A stretch of DNA of 64,000 nucleotides, from positions 15,750,109-15,814,108 of the forward strand of contig NC_088325.1 of NCBI RefSeq assembly GCF_910592395.1. Direction: 5' to 3'. A program made the position numbers and the translations under genes. Shown in pieces: positions 27,450 to 46,799 of the stretch. Source of the stretch: Lineus longissimus (lineage: Eukaryota > Nemertea > Pilidiophora > Heteronemertea > Lineidae). How positions within the stretch are numbered: the first letter of the stretch is position 1; each line of letters begins with the position of its first letter. The notes below the pieces were generated by a model. The model was not told the DNA's origin. It searched no databases and worked only from the letters and a program-made list of their open reading frames with translations.

Positions 27450-27690
27450 GATCAACAACAGAGTGGTTAAGAGTGCCGGGCTCATAATTGTAAAGTTATG
27501 GGTTCAACTCTCGGATGGATCATCTTGTGGTTGTCCTTGAGCAAGACACCTTACCCTACATTGTTTCTCTCCACCCAGCAGTACAAATGGATAGCCAGTG
27601 TTGACTGGGTAGTTAACCTGTGATGGAGAAGCGTCGAATCCAGGGGGAGTGATACTCCGAGTTATGCTGAGGAAACCAGGATAAGCACCA
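27450..27690 (+). mobile_element. tRNA-derived SINE
   Basis: The 5' part looks tRNA-like: GAGTGGTTAAGAGTGCCGGG resembles an A-box region and TATGGGTTCAACTCTCGG a B box, at tRNA-like spacing. It is followed by a body containing GTCCTTGAGCAAGACACCTT and CTCCACCCAGCAGTACAAAT, a layout typical of tRNA-derived SINEs in marine invertebrates. The 3' boundary is uncertain, and family assignment would need a repeat library. Confidence 0.65.
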
Positions 27691-27899
27691 GTCTGATGCT
27701 GTGTGACAATGTGAGCCAGTCCAGCAGACTTAGAATGAACTGTCATCGATGAACTGATTGCTCGGGGTAGTACAAGGTTCATAGATCTAAAGCCTCAAGC
27801 ATGATCAGTTATCGAACTCAACCATTCAGGGTAGATACCAGGAATGTACAGACATATAAAGTAATTGTAGTGGCACTCTTGAATCAATTAATCGATAAG

Positions 27900-28121
27900 G
27901 AAAAAAAAGTCAACATTTTGAAAAATGTTCGAAGTCAAAACAGTTTTGGGACTGATGATTTTGGTTCATTTTGAGCAGAAAACAAAAACACCAGTGAAAA
28001 AATTTTTTGGACTTAGAATTTTTTTTTTAGGGTTAGGGTAAGGGTTAGCAGAAAACAAGCCAAACTTTTGAAGCGGGGTGGTCGCGATACCTGAGTCGTC
28101 GCCGACCAGGGTTCCACTGTA
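27900..28121 (-). repeat. Inverse copy of the CCCTAA-type element joined to the GTCGCCGACC module
   Basis: On the - strand, 28064-27900 follows the units at 13.6-13.8 kb almost word for word (CTTACCCTAACCCTAAAAA, TCTAAGTCCAAA, TTTTCACTGG, TTCTGCTCAAAATGAACC, AATCATCAGTCCCAAAA). Directly to its right, 28066-28121 holds the second copy of the module seen at 7190-7266. The junction may be one composite element or two nested insertions. Confidence 0.75.
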
Positions 28122-28240
28122 TATCTTAACACCTTCACTTTTCCCCATCTTTTGACTCTTCCTTGTGAATTGCCACTTACAGGAAATCTTGGCTCCATTC
28201 AGTTTTTGTCTATAGTATTGGCAGAGTATATTGGTGACCT

Positions 28241-28534
28241 GACCACCATCAGAAAGCTCTAGTTCGACCACCTCAGCTCTATCTGGTGGTGCCGCCCACA
28301 AAGGGTTTATAGGTCATCAAGTGAACATGAACAGAGCTGACCACCATCAGAAAGCTCTAGTTCGACCACCTCAGCTCTATCTGGTGGTGCCGCCCACAAA
28401 GGGTTTATAGGTCATCAAGTGAACATGAACAGAGCTGACCACCATCAGAAAGCTCTAGTTCGACCACCTCAGCTCTATCTGGTGGTGCCGCCCACAAAGG
28501 GCTTATAGGTCATCAAGTGAACATGAACAGAGCT
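28241..28534 (+). repeat. 98-bp tandem repeat, 3 copies
   Basis: Units start at 28241, 28339 and 28437, each beginning GACCACCATCAGAAAGCTCT and ending AAGTGAACATGAACAGAGCT. The flanks (28130-28240 and 28560-28640) share short blocks such as CTTCCTTGTGAATTGCC, so the wider region has an older duplication. The - strand reads through in part but no family was recognised. Confidence 0.95.
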
Positions 28535-31500
28535 ATATTCGTTAGTTTCACTCTTGCCCGTCACGTAATACTTCCTTGTGAATTGCCCTTCACAAGGAGT
28601 GTCGAATACGATAAGTTTTTGTGAGCAGTATCCGCAGCGATGTGTTGCATCGTGTTACAATCTTTGATCTCCAAACGCTCTCTATCGTCAGCCTTTGTTC
28701 TCCAAACATTAAAGAGTTACGAGTCAAAATCTTAGAAAGGAACATATCTTGGGAATATAGAAAAATGAAGTGCTTATCTTCAGTATCACGTCAAAGTTAA
28801 AATCGGCCAGGATTTTCAGGATTGTTTTAACCTGGGTGCCTTTTACTGTGTTTCATGGATTGCACCGATAGATGTGGACCAGATCCAAGAAGCTGTTCTT
28901 CTTGACAATATTCTGTGGACAAGTAAAAAAGCTTTTATCATGATGAATGAGGACATCTCATAATTATAAAGTACAAAATAGTTTCACATAATAAACCAGA
29001 TATACAGTCTTTAATCATTAGAATATCCAAGCCTAAGAGCGGTTGTTTTAGTTTATCACTTCACTCCTAAGTGGTCAGGTGGTGTATTCCTGCACTAAAT
29101 GTGTTACCTCCAGGTAAATATGGCGTGACCGCGGGGAGTGTGACATTGATTCATTAGGATGACTCCGCCCACCCCATTTCAGATCTAAACTTATTGCCGT
29201 CTGCATCTATCGTTCCAGGTAAATATGTTGGTAATCGACCGATAAAACTGAGAAAAAGTAGCTGGCGCGATCGGAATATTGATATGGTGAAAAAGAAAGA
29301 GCGTGAGAAGAAGCGTCTTGGTTTGCGGTGAGCCGGGACGGGGGATAAGTGAGGAAAAGACATGGCAAAAGATGCTGCATCGATTGACGGACTAGAGATA
29401 ATGTTGGCAATGTTGAGAACATTTTGGTTTCATATCACTGCCAGGATTTGTTGATGGTTTGATTTGAAAGAGAAGAGCTAACATGAGGCTATGATTGTAG
29501 TGTATGGGGCCAACAACCATGGGCACTTCCCTTGTACCTTCATGTTGACAGATGCTGCCTGAGAGAGTGAGCGGTTGAGAAGGCTTAACCCAGAGAGATC
29601 ACAACGCACACATCTTCACTCATTGCCCTAAAAGCTAATGGGTCAGATAATGGAACGTTTGAAAGATTATTTGACAACAAACTGTGAATTAGCAAGTATT
29701 AATGAACAGCCTCATACCAGTAATCTAGAGGTCCCATTGTGATGTTTTACCAATAAAAAGTTTTGAGAGTACAGAAAATGTTCGTTTTAGTATTTGTGAC
29801 CCCAGCCTGCTCTAACAATGGCCAAGTGTGACGAGGCGGAAGATGACAGAACCGAGACAATTTGTTGACAGATTGTGCTAATATGACTTCGGCCACATAC
29901 ATAAAGATGTCATCGATGGCTTATGTTCACAAGGCACAACCACGCCGAGACATCATCTGCATGGTCTAGCCAGGCTCCACTGGTAGCTCACTTTGTTGGG
30001 AGAGCGACATCCAGATCAGACAGAGTACGCCTAGTAAAGGGGCATGGACTTGGTACACTAAGTAGCAACACTGCCATGGTGCGCTATGAAGGGGGAGGGC
30101 ACATCCAGAAGAGACACAGGGCACCATGCAGAACCTGACACACTCTGCAGATCAGAGCAATGGCACACAGTTGGGGACAAGGTGCACCAAGTAGCGAAAA
30201 GGAATATCCATTAGAGGGAAGGGCCAGGCCGGTCAACTGTCTCATTGGCAAAAGTCATTTCTGAAAAACGTGGTCCTCCCCAGCAGATAAACAATATGGA
30301 GCCACGGTAAATCCTCATGCATTTAGTGTCACATCTTCACAAGACTTCGTCACTGTCGGGTACCGCCATCTAAGCTAAGAAATTGGAACTAGGCATTTGC
30401 GTAAAATAAAAAATATCGCCCGTTTTTAGGGCGGGGGACGATTTACAGCTGGAACTCCTGAACCAGCTCCCGCAGATCCGTCATTCATTGAGTAAAAGCA
30501 AATATGAACCTGGTTTAATCATGCGGTTTATCTTAACTATGCTATACCTATCAAGTTGTTTATATACCCGTCAGTTTCTTGCGGCATTGTTCCCATCGGG
30601 ACGTCTTGCATACGTTTCATGTAGTACTGCTGGTCCACGGCAGGGGAGCGAGGGAGGAATAGCTTCTCCGTCTTTCAAAGAAGGTAAGAGAAATGAGAAA
30701 GTCATAACAAGACTGAGTCAGCCTTGGCAGCTTCGCCGTATTGCCGGCACAGTGAGCATATTGAGATAGTCACAACCAGACTAAATCGATCGGTCATTGC
30801 AGCTCCACCGTCTTGCCGACACGGTAAGAGATGATGCGAGAGAGTCAGAACCACAAGCCGAATTGGACCTGGCTGCACTGCCGTCTTGCCCACATGCACA
30901 CGATGTGAGAGCCGATGTGACTGCATCACCAACATTACCGTATCGCGACTATACTCATAGGGAGAGAGGTCACATCCAAATCAGGCCGATTTCTTTCTGA
31001 GCATATGCGGAAACCGTTTCTGGTCTAATATCACTTCAGATTTCATGAAAATCTCCACTGATAAAAAAGTGAGAGCCAAAAAAACGAGGTCTGTAAAGTC
31101 TTTCGTCTGTAGAATAGACCCTGCCTTTGCAAACACTCAAACATACCTTGTTTTATTGGTTGCTTGATATGAGGTATCAACACCGCAAAATTGGTCTTAT
31201 TTGGCTTTGATCTTTACGAAGTGAGTCTGAGCAATCAGACCCTATCAGCAATCTTGCCAAACCATTATAATGTCTTGTTTATTGTTCCTTATTCCTAGTT
31301 GTCATCGTACTTGTATATAACATTCACCTCATACCTGAATAGCCATTGCGTTCGAATTCAAATCGTATATGTCAAGGAGTAAATAAACATTTTACAAAAG
31401 AGTATTTGCTTCCGGTTGTTTGAGAAAGCTTTCAGTTATTGACAAAGAGTCCAACTCAGCTTGGAGATGTACAGTTCCAACTTGGTCACTGACTTGGCTG

Positions 31501-32476
31501 GAGAATCCATTGGATGGACCCTGGAAGCCTCCACCTCTTTCTGCCCTGAAAACACCAGTCTAGCTCTGACTGACCTAGAGACCTCTGTCTGACTGCCCTG
31601 TAGACATCCATCAGCTGGTTTTCTAGCAGAGGTGTCATTAAATTGCCTTCGTCTCTACCTGAGCCAGAGACAAATCTTAGAATTGCCTGCCCTGAAGACA
31701 AACTGGCAATCTGCAATCTCGTCAGGTCTGGTTGTTGCCTACTTGTGGCAGCACCTGCAATTTCATCAGGTCTGGTCGTGCCAGCATGTCCTGTCTATCA
31801 GGTCTGGTTGTGACAGCATATTCTGTATTATCAGGTCTGGTTGTTGCAGTATCTGCTGTCTCTCCAGGTCTGATGTTCTGATTTCATGGTTGTTGACACT
31901 AGAGACGCTGATTTCGTTCGTTACAACGCCGCCATATCTTGAGCAGTACCGCGGATGTAGATAAGGAAAGAATCTTTCTTATTGCTGTGAGGCTATCGCA
32001 TCACCACAAAGCCCGCAAAAATTATTGCTGCCCTACGCTGCGTATGTAGTTCTCAATACAATCATCTTAAAACCCACTAGTAAGTGTCAAATTTTATTTA
32101 TAAAGATCATATTTTGTTATTTTTTAATCAAATATAGCGTTTTATCAATACCAGAGTCTGAATTTGAGTCTGAGCTAAACCGATATGAAAAACAGGAAAA
32201 CCCCTAAAAATAGTTTGATATCACAAGGCTAGCCAACCAATCAGGCCATTGTTTCGTCAACGGGGACGAAGAATGAAAAACTCTCCCAGTGCCGAAATAA
32301 AAAAATTTCATGGAACAAAATCAGCGGCTCTAGTGTCAAGATTCGAAGAATGATCCACTGGTACGACACAAATGGGTTGTCCTCATGCAGTCACTTTGGC
32401 AACGCATTTTAAAATAGATGTTACGTCCTGTTAATGGGGCACGTCATCATCGCATACATTTGGGAAAAACTCCCTA
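28535..32476. other. No gene identified; diverged short tandem stretches
   Basis: Non-coding as far as I can see. A diverged tandem stretch with CCGTCTTGCC(G/C)ACA cores lies at about 30700-30990. A series of TCAGGTCTGGTTGT units spaced about 36 bp lies at 31720-31880. Promoter sequence for PPP2R1 should lie at the right end of this interval, but no clear core motif stands out. Confidence 0.4.
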
Positions 32477-32543
32477 ATGAGACCTATGGACTCCGTGTAT
32501 TTCGTTCTGAGAACCCCGTTTCGTATTTGGCATAAACTTCAAA

Positions 32544-41497
<8,954 letters not shown>

Positions 41498-44136
41498 GCC
41501 AGCAGCAGCAGTATGAGTAGGTAAGAGAGTCCAAGCTCTCTACTTCGGCTCTGATAAGGCTATTAGTGCATCTTTCAGTTGGTGAGGACACCCTGCTCAG
41601 GCGATGTCTGTACTCTTGAGCATTGCAAGGTCTAGGTTCCATGCATCTTCCAGTCATGCTAAGAGAAATGCTCTGAGTACAGGTGGTCGACTGTTCAGGG
41701 TGGATCAGCATGAATTTAAACATATTAATGAGCGGAGCATTGTTCACCATACATCAGAGATTGCTCACTGAAGTGGGACATACCAGTATCAAAATGGCCT
41801 GGCTTAATTGATGCTTGAGCGAGTGAGAATGTTGGGGCTTCATCCTGGCACAAAAGGAAATGCTTGTCCGAGTATCCTGCATGTGGTGGATAATGCTCTT
41901 TGTCTCGAGTTGAAAGCTGTTTAAATTCAGACAAACTCTAAGCAGGGTTTGTCGTGTTGGCTCATTTGGAAATAACATCGGTGATAAAGTTGGCGGTACT
42001 TTTCACTGACATTTCTCAGTGTCAAGGCGTCTGGATTATCCTACACTAAAAAGGCATCGTCCAATAGCAATGTCTCAGCTACGTCGGCTGGTTATTACCC
42101 CAACAGATTCTCCCGTAAACATATCATTTTGCATTTTCTTTAGTTCAGAACATGTTGCATTTGATGCTGATATGAGTGCGAGTGAGGTGTAATTCCTAAA
42201 TGAGCCAACACTTTCTGCTCCTGAATAATTCTAAACAAAAACCTTCCCTTCCAGAGAAATTAAAGCAAAATCTCTTCCAGGAATCTAAAGATTGTAAATC
42301 TCAAAATTTGAAACATCACAGATTTTGCTTTTGGAAATGATCTGTAAGCCTGGATACGTTGTGCGACACTTTGTCTATTCGGTAATGTCTTCGAGGCTTA
42401 GCAACGTCCCCTTGACTTGCGGTTATTCAATGCTCCCTTGCTGTCAATGGGAAATTTGTGTTTTATTTTTGCAAATGCACTGTTGAAAATGAGCTAATTC
42501 CCTTACTTGTGAACATTTCATTGTTTACACAGTAAAATAGAATTCAACCGAGTCTGCTTTTACAGCTTTAGATCGGTGATCAGTCTTGTTTCTATCATCA
42601 GAGACATGTGTCGATTAGAATATGAAAATCATGCAACACTGTCCTCGAAAAGTGACCAAAGGTTAGCCTGGTCCCCTAATCCAGCAGCCTCAGAATAGAC
42701 ACAGCGTTGCCTAACATAAGAGCAACCAGTTCACGCTCTGGTTACAGAACAGTCAGCCCTGGAGGCTTGATTCTCGTCTCGATACAATTTCACCTTGTCG
42801 CACTGGAAGCAGATAATACAGATTTGTGAATCAAACTCAGAGAGCAGAAGCCGATCTTTTACAACGATTGCTCTTAACTTCTGTATATTCGCCTCCTGAT
42901 AGGTTTGCTTGTCAGGGCAAGGAGAGACGCAGGTTGTAGAGGGCTTGTTGAGCTCTCTCCAGGCCCTATCTGTCCAGATTGGGCTTGGATAGACGGCGAA
43001 ATCTCCTTAGCAGCTTATTGCAAAAACTTCCTTGCCCCAGCTTCTCTCCAAGCCCTGTCTGTCCAGTTCATGTTAATTTCAGTCACACCTGAAGCTGTTC
43101 CCTGCTATTATTTCTGGGTACCCTATTTGCCACCTCAGGGCTTGTGCTGATTAGCACAATTTCATTGAATGTGGTTGAAAGTTGGCCCAGTTGTGTTCCG
43201 TCAACAAAAAGGTGCATGATTTTGGAGATATTTTACATCCAAACTGTTCATTTGCTATCAATTGAATCTTCATACATTGGTTAAGCTGTACACCCTCACT
43301 TTCCTGAATGGACTCCACTGCTTTAGCTAGAAGAGTCGATACAGGCAAGGGGGTGAGAAGGTTGATAACATAGTCTCTTGAATGGACTCTCCCAGTGCAT
43401 TTACCAGAAAAGTCAATTCATTGAATGGAGTTGTCAAGATTAACCTTCTTTGGATATTCTCTTGTTTTTTCCCTGTTCGCTGTGTATTCATTGCTTTCAG
43501 TTTCTTTTGAAAGTAACAGTCAGTTCTTCTGACCAGTTTTCGGTTGCAGTTGTTATAACCTTTGAAGTACTTTTCGAGAGTATGTTCTTTCTTCAGGAGT
43601 TATTGTTGTTTGTGCTTGTTTTTAGAGATCAAATGGAAAAAAAACGGGAATGAATTGCAATGATAGTCTGATATCAACAACCATAGAGGTTGTCTATCAT
43701 TTGATTTGACACTTTAACCAAAGGATTTTGCCATGTTGGTGAAACTTTGGCCTTACAAACAGATATGGTAAAGATTTTCTATCAAGGGAGACTTGAGATA
43801 AAACCAAAAGTGTGATTATTTCTTTCTCGTGGCGACTCAAGATTGGGTTAATTCTGTCCTGAGTTGAAACATAGACTCAAATGTTTGGTGAATCGAAAAG
43901 TTGATGAGATTTTAAAATCATTCTAAGAGTAGTGTTGTAGTAAGCCCACTTGAGGCCAGCATCTCTTTGCTGCTATGGCACTGACTCTTAACTCCCTCTA
44001 GGAATAGCAGACTGAGCCTCTGTTGAGGTGGTGGGGGGAGGTTAGACATTCAACTCAAGAACACCTGACCCGCCCCCTAACACACTTTCCATGGTTACGA
44101 CACTGCATATTGACAATGTTTTATTTCTCGTTGCAG
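41498..44136. other. PPP2R1 3' untranslated and downstream region
   Basis: This stretch follows the GLKLS stop and precedes the alternative exon. No clear AATAAA was noticed; an ATTAAA at about 42260 is one possible poly(A) signal. No other gene or repeat was recognised. Confidence 0.4.
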
Positions 44137-44186
44137 TTTGCGGAATACCTATTACTAAGCCCGTCGAGAAAAAGGTGGAAAAGTAA
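44137..44186 (+). CDS. Possible alternative last exon of PPP2R1
   Basis: A pyrimidine-rich tract ending TTTCTCGTTGCAG precedes 50 bp that can be joined in phase to exon 14 (which ends one base into a codon). The result replaces the GLKLS tail by VCGIPITKPVEKKVEK and stops at TAA 44184-44186. The isoform would be 602 aa with a basic, Lys-rich tail. The phase match and acceptor are visible, but use of this exon is inference, and I know of no such tail in vertebrate PPP2R1 proteins. Confidence 0.35.
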
Positions 44187-45170
44187 TTTAACAAAGACTT
44201 TGTGTCAAACTGTGTAGAAAATAGTAACATTTGGACATTTATTCATATTGTTGTTAACACCTGATGATTTGAACTTGAGAGCCGCCTGGGTGCTAGGTGT
44301 GGAGTCGCTGGGAACCCCTTCTTGTCTGTAGCCAAGGATTCCAAACTGAGGCATTGAGAGCTGCTCACAAACGGGAGGTGTTCTCTGCATTCACAGAAGC
44401 TGCTTCAGCTACGGATGCCAGATTGGATAGGGGTTGTAGCTCGAGGAGCATCAGTGCTCCAGCTATCAGTTCACAGATTCATTCCTTTACATTGTACAGC
44501 TAAGAGGAAGGTTTCTATTTAATTGACTTTGTACATTTTTCACGATGACCTATGCTGATGCGAGAGATCAGAATGAGGGTGTTCTTTCAGAGGCTGTAAA
44601 GTGCATGAGCCGACAGAAGTCTAACGGAAATATGTAGACTTAGTACCCTACAATGCCTCAATGATTTTAAATGGCCAAGCACGCATTATATACTGTTATG
44701 AACAAGGATTGTGTGATGATGCTTTTGTATTCCGATTGGTGTTGAATTCAGTGTTTGTAACAAACTTGATAAAACATACTATCTTGCCTTCTTTCAAATC
44801 GTCCCACTTTACACTTGGGTGAGAACAGAAACAGTAATGCTGTGCTTGGTGTGATCTACCGTGGGGTAGTTAGACGCAAGTTGGCGTAGAACAAATACTT
44901 ACCTGCATCATGAGTTCCATTCAGTATGGTGTCAAGTGTCACTGAGAAAGGGCAGTTCTTGGCGGATGGTAAAGCTTGTACAGCAACATTCATCAGGAGA
45001 CAAGTAGCAGGTATCCTACTTGGTCTTGGCATGTTTCGAAAGTTGCTTAGTCGGATGGGGGTAATGTTTAACTTGTCCAGCGATGGTAGCTCGTTTATTA
45101 ATTGAACCTGTCCCTGATAAATGTTGGAATCAATATCAAGACAAGACGAGATTTCTGACGTTGATAATTT
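44187..45170. other. No gene seen
   Basis: Anonymous sequence, possibly 3' untranslated if the alternative PPP2R1 exon is used. No clear poly(A) signal was noted. Confidence 0.4.
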
Positions 45171-45315
45171 GTATGTTTTCAGGAGTAGGCCATTGATGTG
45201 TATGTTTTCAGGAGTAGGCCATTGATGTGTATGTTTTCAGGAGTAGGCCATTGATGTGTATGTTTTCAGGAGTAGGCCATTGATGTGTATGTTTTCAGGA
45301 GTAGGCCATTGATGT
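45171..45315 (+). repeat. 29-bp tandem repeat, 5 copies
   Basis: Units start at 45171, 45200, 45229, 45258 and 45287. Each reads GTATGTTTTCAGGAGTAGGC followed by CATTGATGT, with virtually no divergence, so the array is young. Each unit contains TGTTTTCAG followed by GAG, which resembles a 3' splice site. Confidence 0.97.
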
Positions 45316-46736
45316 GAACATAACTCCTGCAGTTGTCTATTGGTTGCACATGATTAAGAACTCAATTTGGAGCATCATTGACTGAGTTGACATAGAAGGT
45401 TGTGGAGTCACTGCTCACAAGTCGCATTTGATGTCAGTTCTCCTGTATCACTGTGACACATAACAACACAACTTCCTATGTGAACTTGGTGTTGGCTTGG
45501 AAACAAATATTTCAACCCTCTTGCATAGTTTCCTTTCTTTGTGCGGGAACTTTTCCCATGTCGACGTGAATTGTCACCGAGATGAACTGTCTGTTGTTGT
45601 CACCCTGACAATCATCATCTTGTGCATCTAGGTTAGGATTTTAAAATATTGTGATGTTGTAACCTGCAGTGATCAAAGTTGTTTCCTAAATCATGAGGGC
45701 AGGGGACAGGGCTGTAGACGTATTGTGGGGTCATTCGGTTCTGCTGCTTGCACTTGATACCCTTGATAATGAGTCACTTCATAACCAATAGGCAGCAATA
45801 GTGAGTGGTCTGGTGTACATCTCAAGACCATGTCTATTTCATCCACAAAATGATATGTTTGGTCCAGGACCACTCACTACTGCTGTCACCTTTTGGCACT
45901 AAGTCCCTTGTTGGAAGTGACAGACTCCCAGGTGAATGAGACTGATCCACTGTAGCATGGAGATTATTCCTATCAGTGTATTAAGCAGAGACAGAGTGGC
46001 TCCACAAGACTTTGGACTGGTGGTGGCACTAGTCTGACAATGATGGTTGTGACCACTCAAGCTGGCACAACCATTTCTATACCTCAAACAGATATTGCTA
46101 TTGCATTCATATAGTTTGTGGTAGTTTGTACCTCCCTTTGTAAATTAGATGTAAAACAATTCAAGGGCCCAGCGGCCAATGTCGTAAAAATAAATGCATC
46201 ATTGATTGGATTGGACGTCTTTATGTTTTACTCTGGTGGCATTACAAATGCATTGCAGCAGTCCTGGCTGTGAACATTTCCTGCTGCAAATTGCCCATTG
46301 CAAATTCAAGAGACCGCTGACTGTATCGTCCCAATACACCCTGGTTGTGACATGCCTTGGCGGATCTGGCTGGGCTGTGCCAACTGAAGCTGGTCCTGAC
46401 TTCATGGTGGTGACACATCCAGATTGTGACGTGTCCTTGGCATAGCTGCCTGGATTGTGCCAGCTTAAATTGGTCCTGGCACCCCCAGATTGTGTTCTTC
46501 CATGTCTGGCTGGGTTGTGCCAACTAAAACCCATCCCCTGATGCGAAAGTTTCCAAGTTGGGTTTATCGATAGTAGGAAAAACAATATAGTGCATTGGTG
46601 TATCGCGGTGCAATGAAAAAGCACGTGCTATGGCCGGTGGCGGAGTTTTCATTTGTTGACATTTTTTTGCACTGGATTACTCCACAATAGCATCGTGTAA
46701 TTTGGATTACTTTGATGTGAGTTTGTTGATAACGAT
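45316..46736. other. No gene identified; diverged tandem stretch
   Basis: A loosely repeated sequence with TCTGGCTGGGCTGTGCCAAC-like cores occurs at 46365, 46445 and 46504. The rest is anonymous. Open frames across it derive from the repeat. Confidence 0.4.
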
Positions 46737-46799
46737 ATGGACTATCTAAAGGAGTTTCCGTTTCGCTCTGTGCTCCGTTTTGACAAGGAATCTTATTTG
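46737..46799 (+). CDS. Candidate first coding exon of an unidentified gene
   Basis: An ATG at 46737 opens 21 codons (starting MDYLKEFPFRSVLRF) that end exactly at a strong donor, GGTAAGTGG. The best acceptor downstream in phase is at 47575 (TTTTTCAG then GACTCC), but that continuation stops after ten codons. I do not recognise the peptide. It could be a real 5' exon whose partner lies further right, or chance. Confidence 0.25.
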
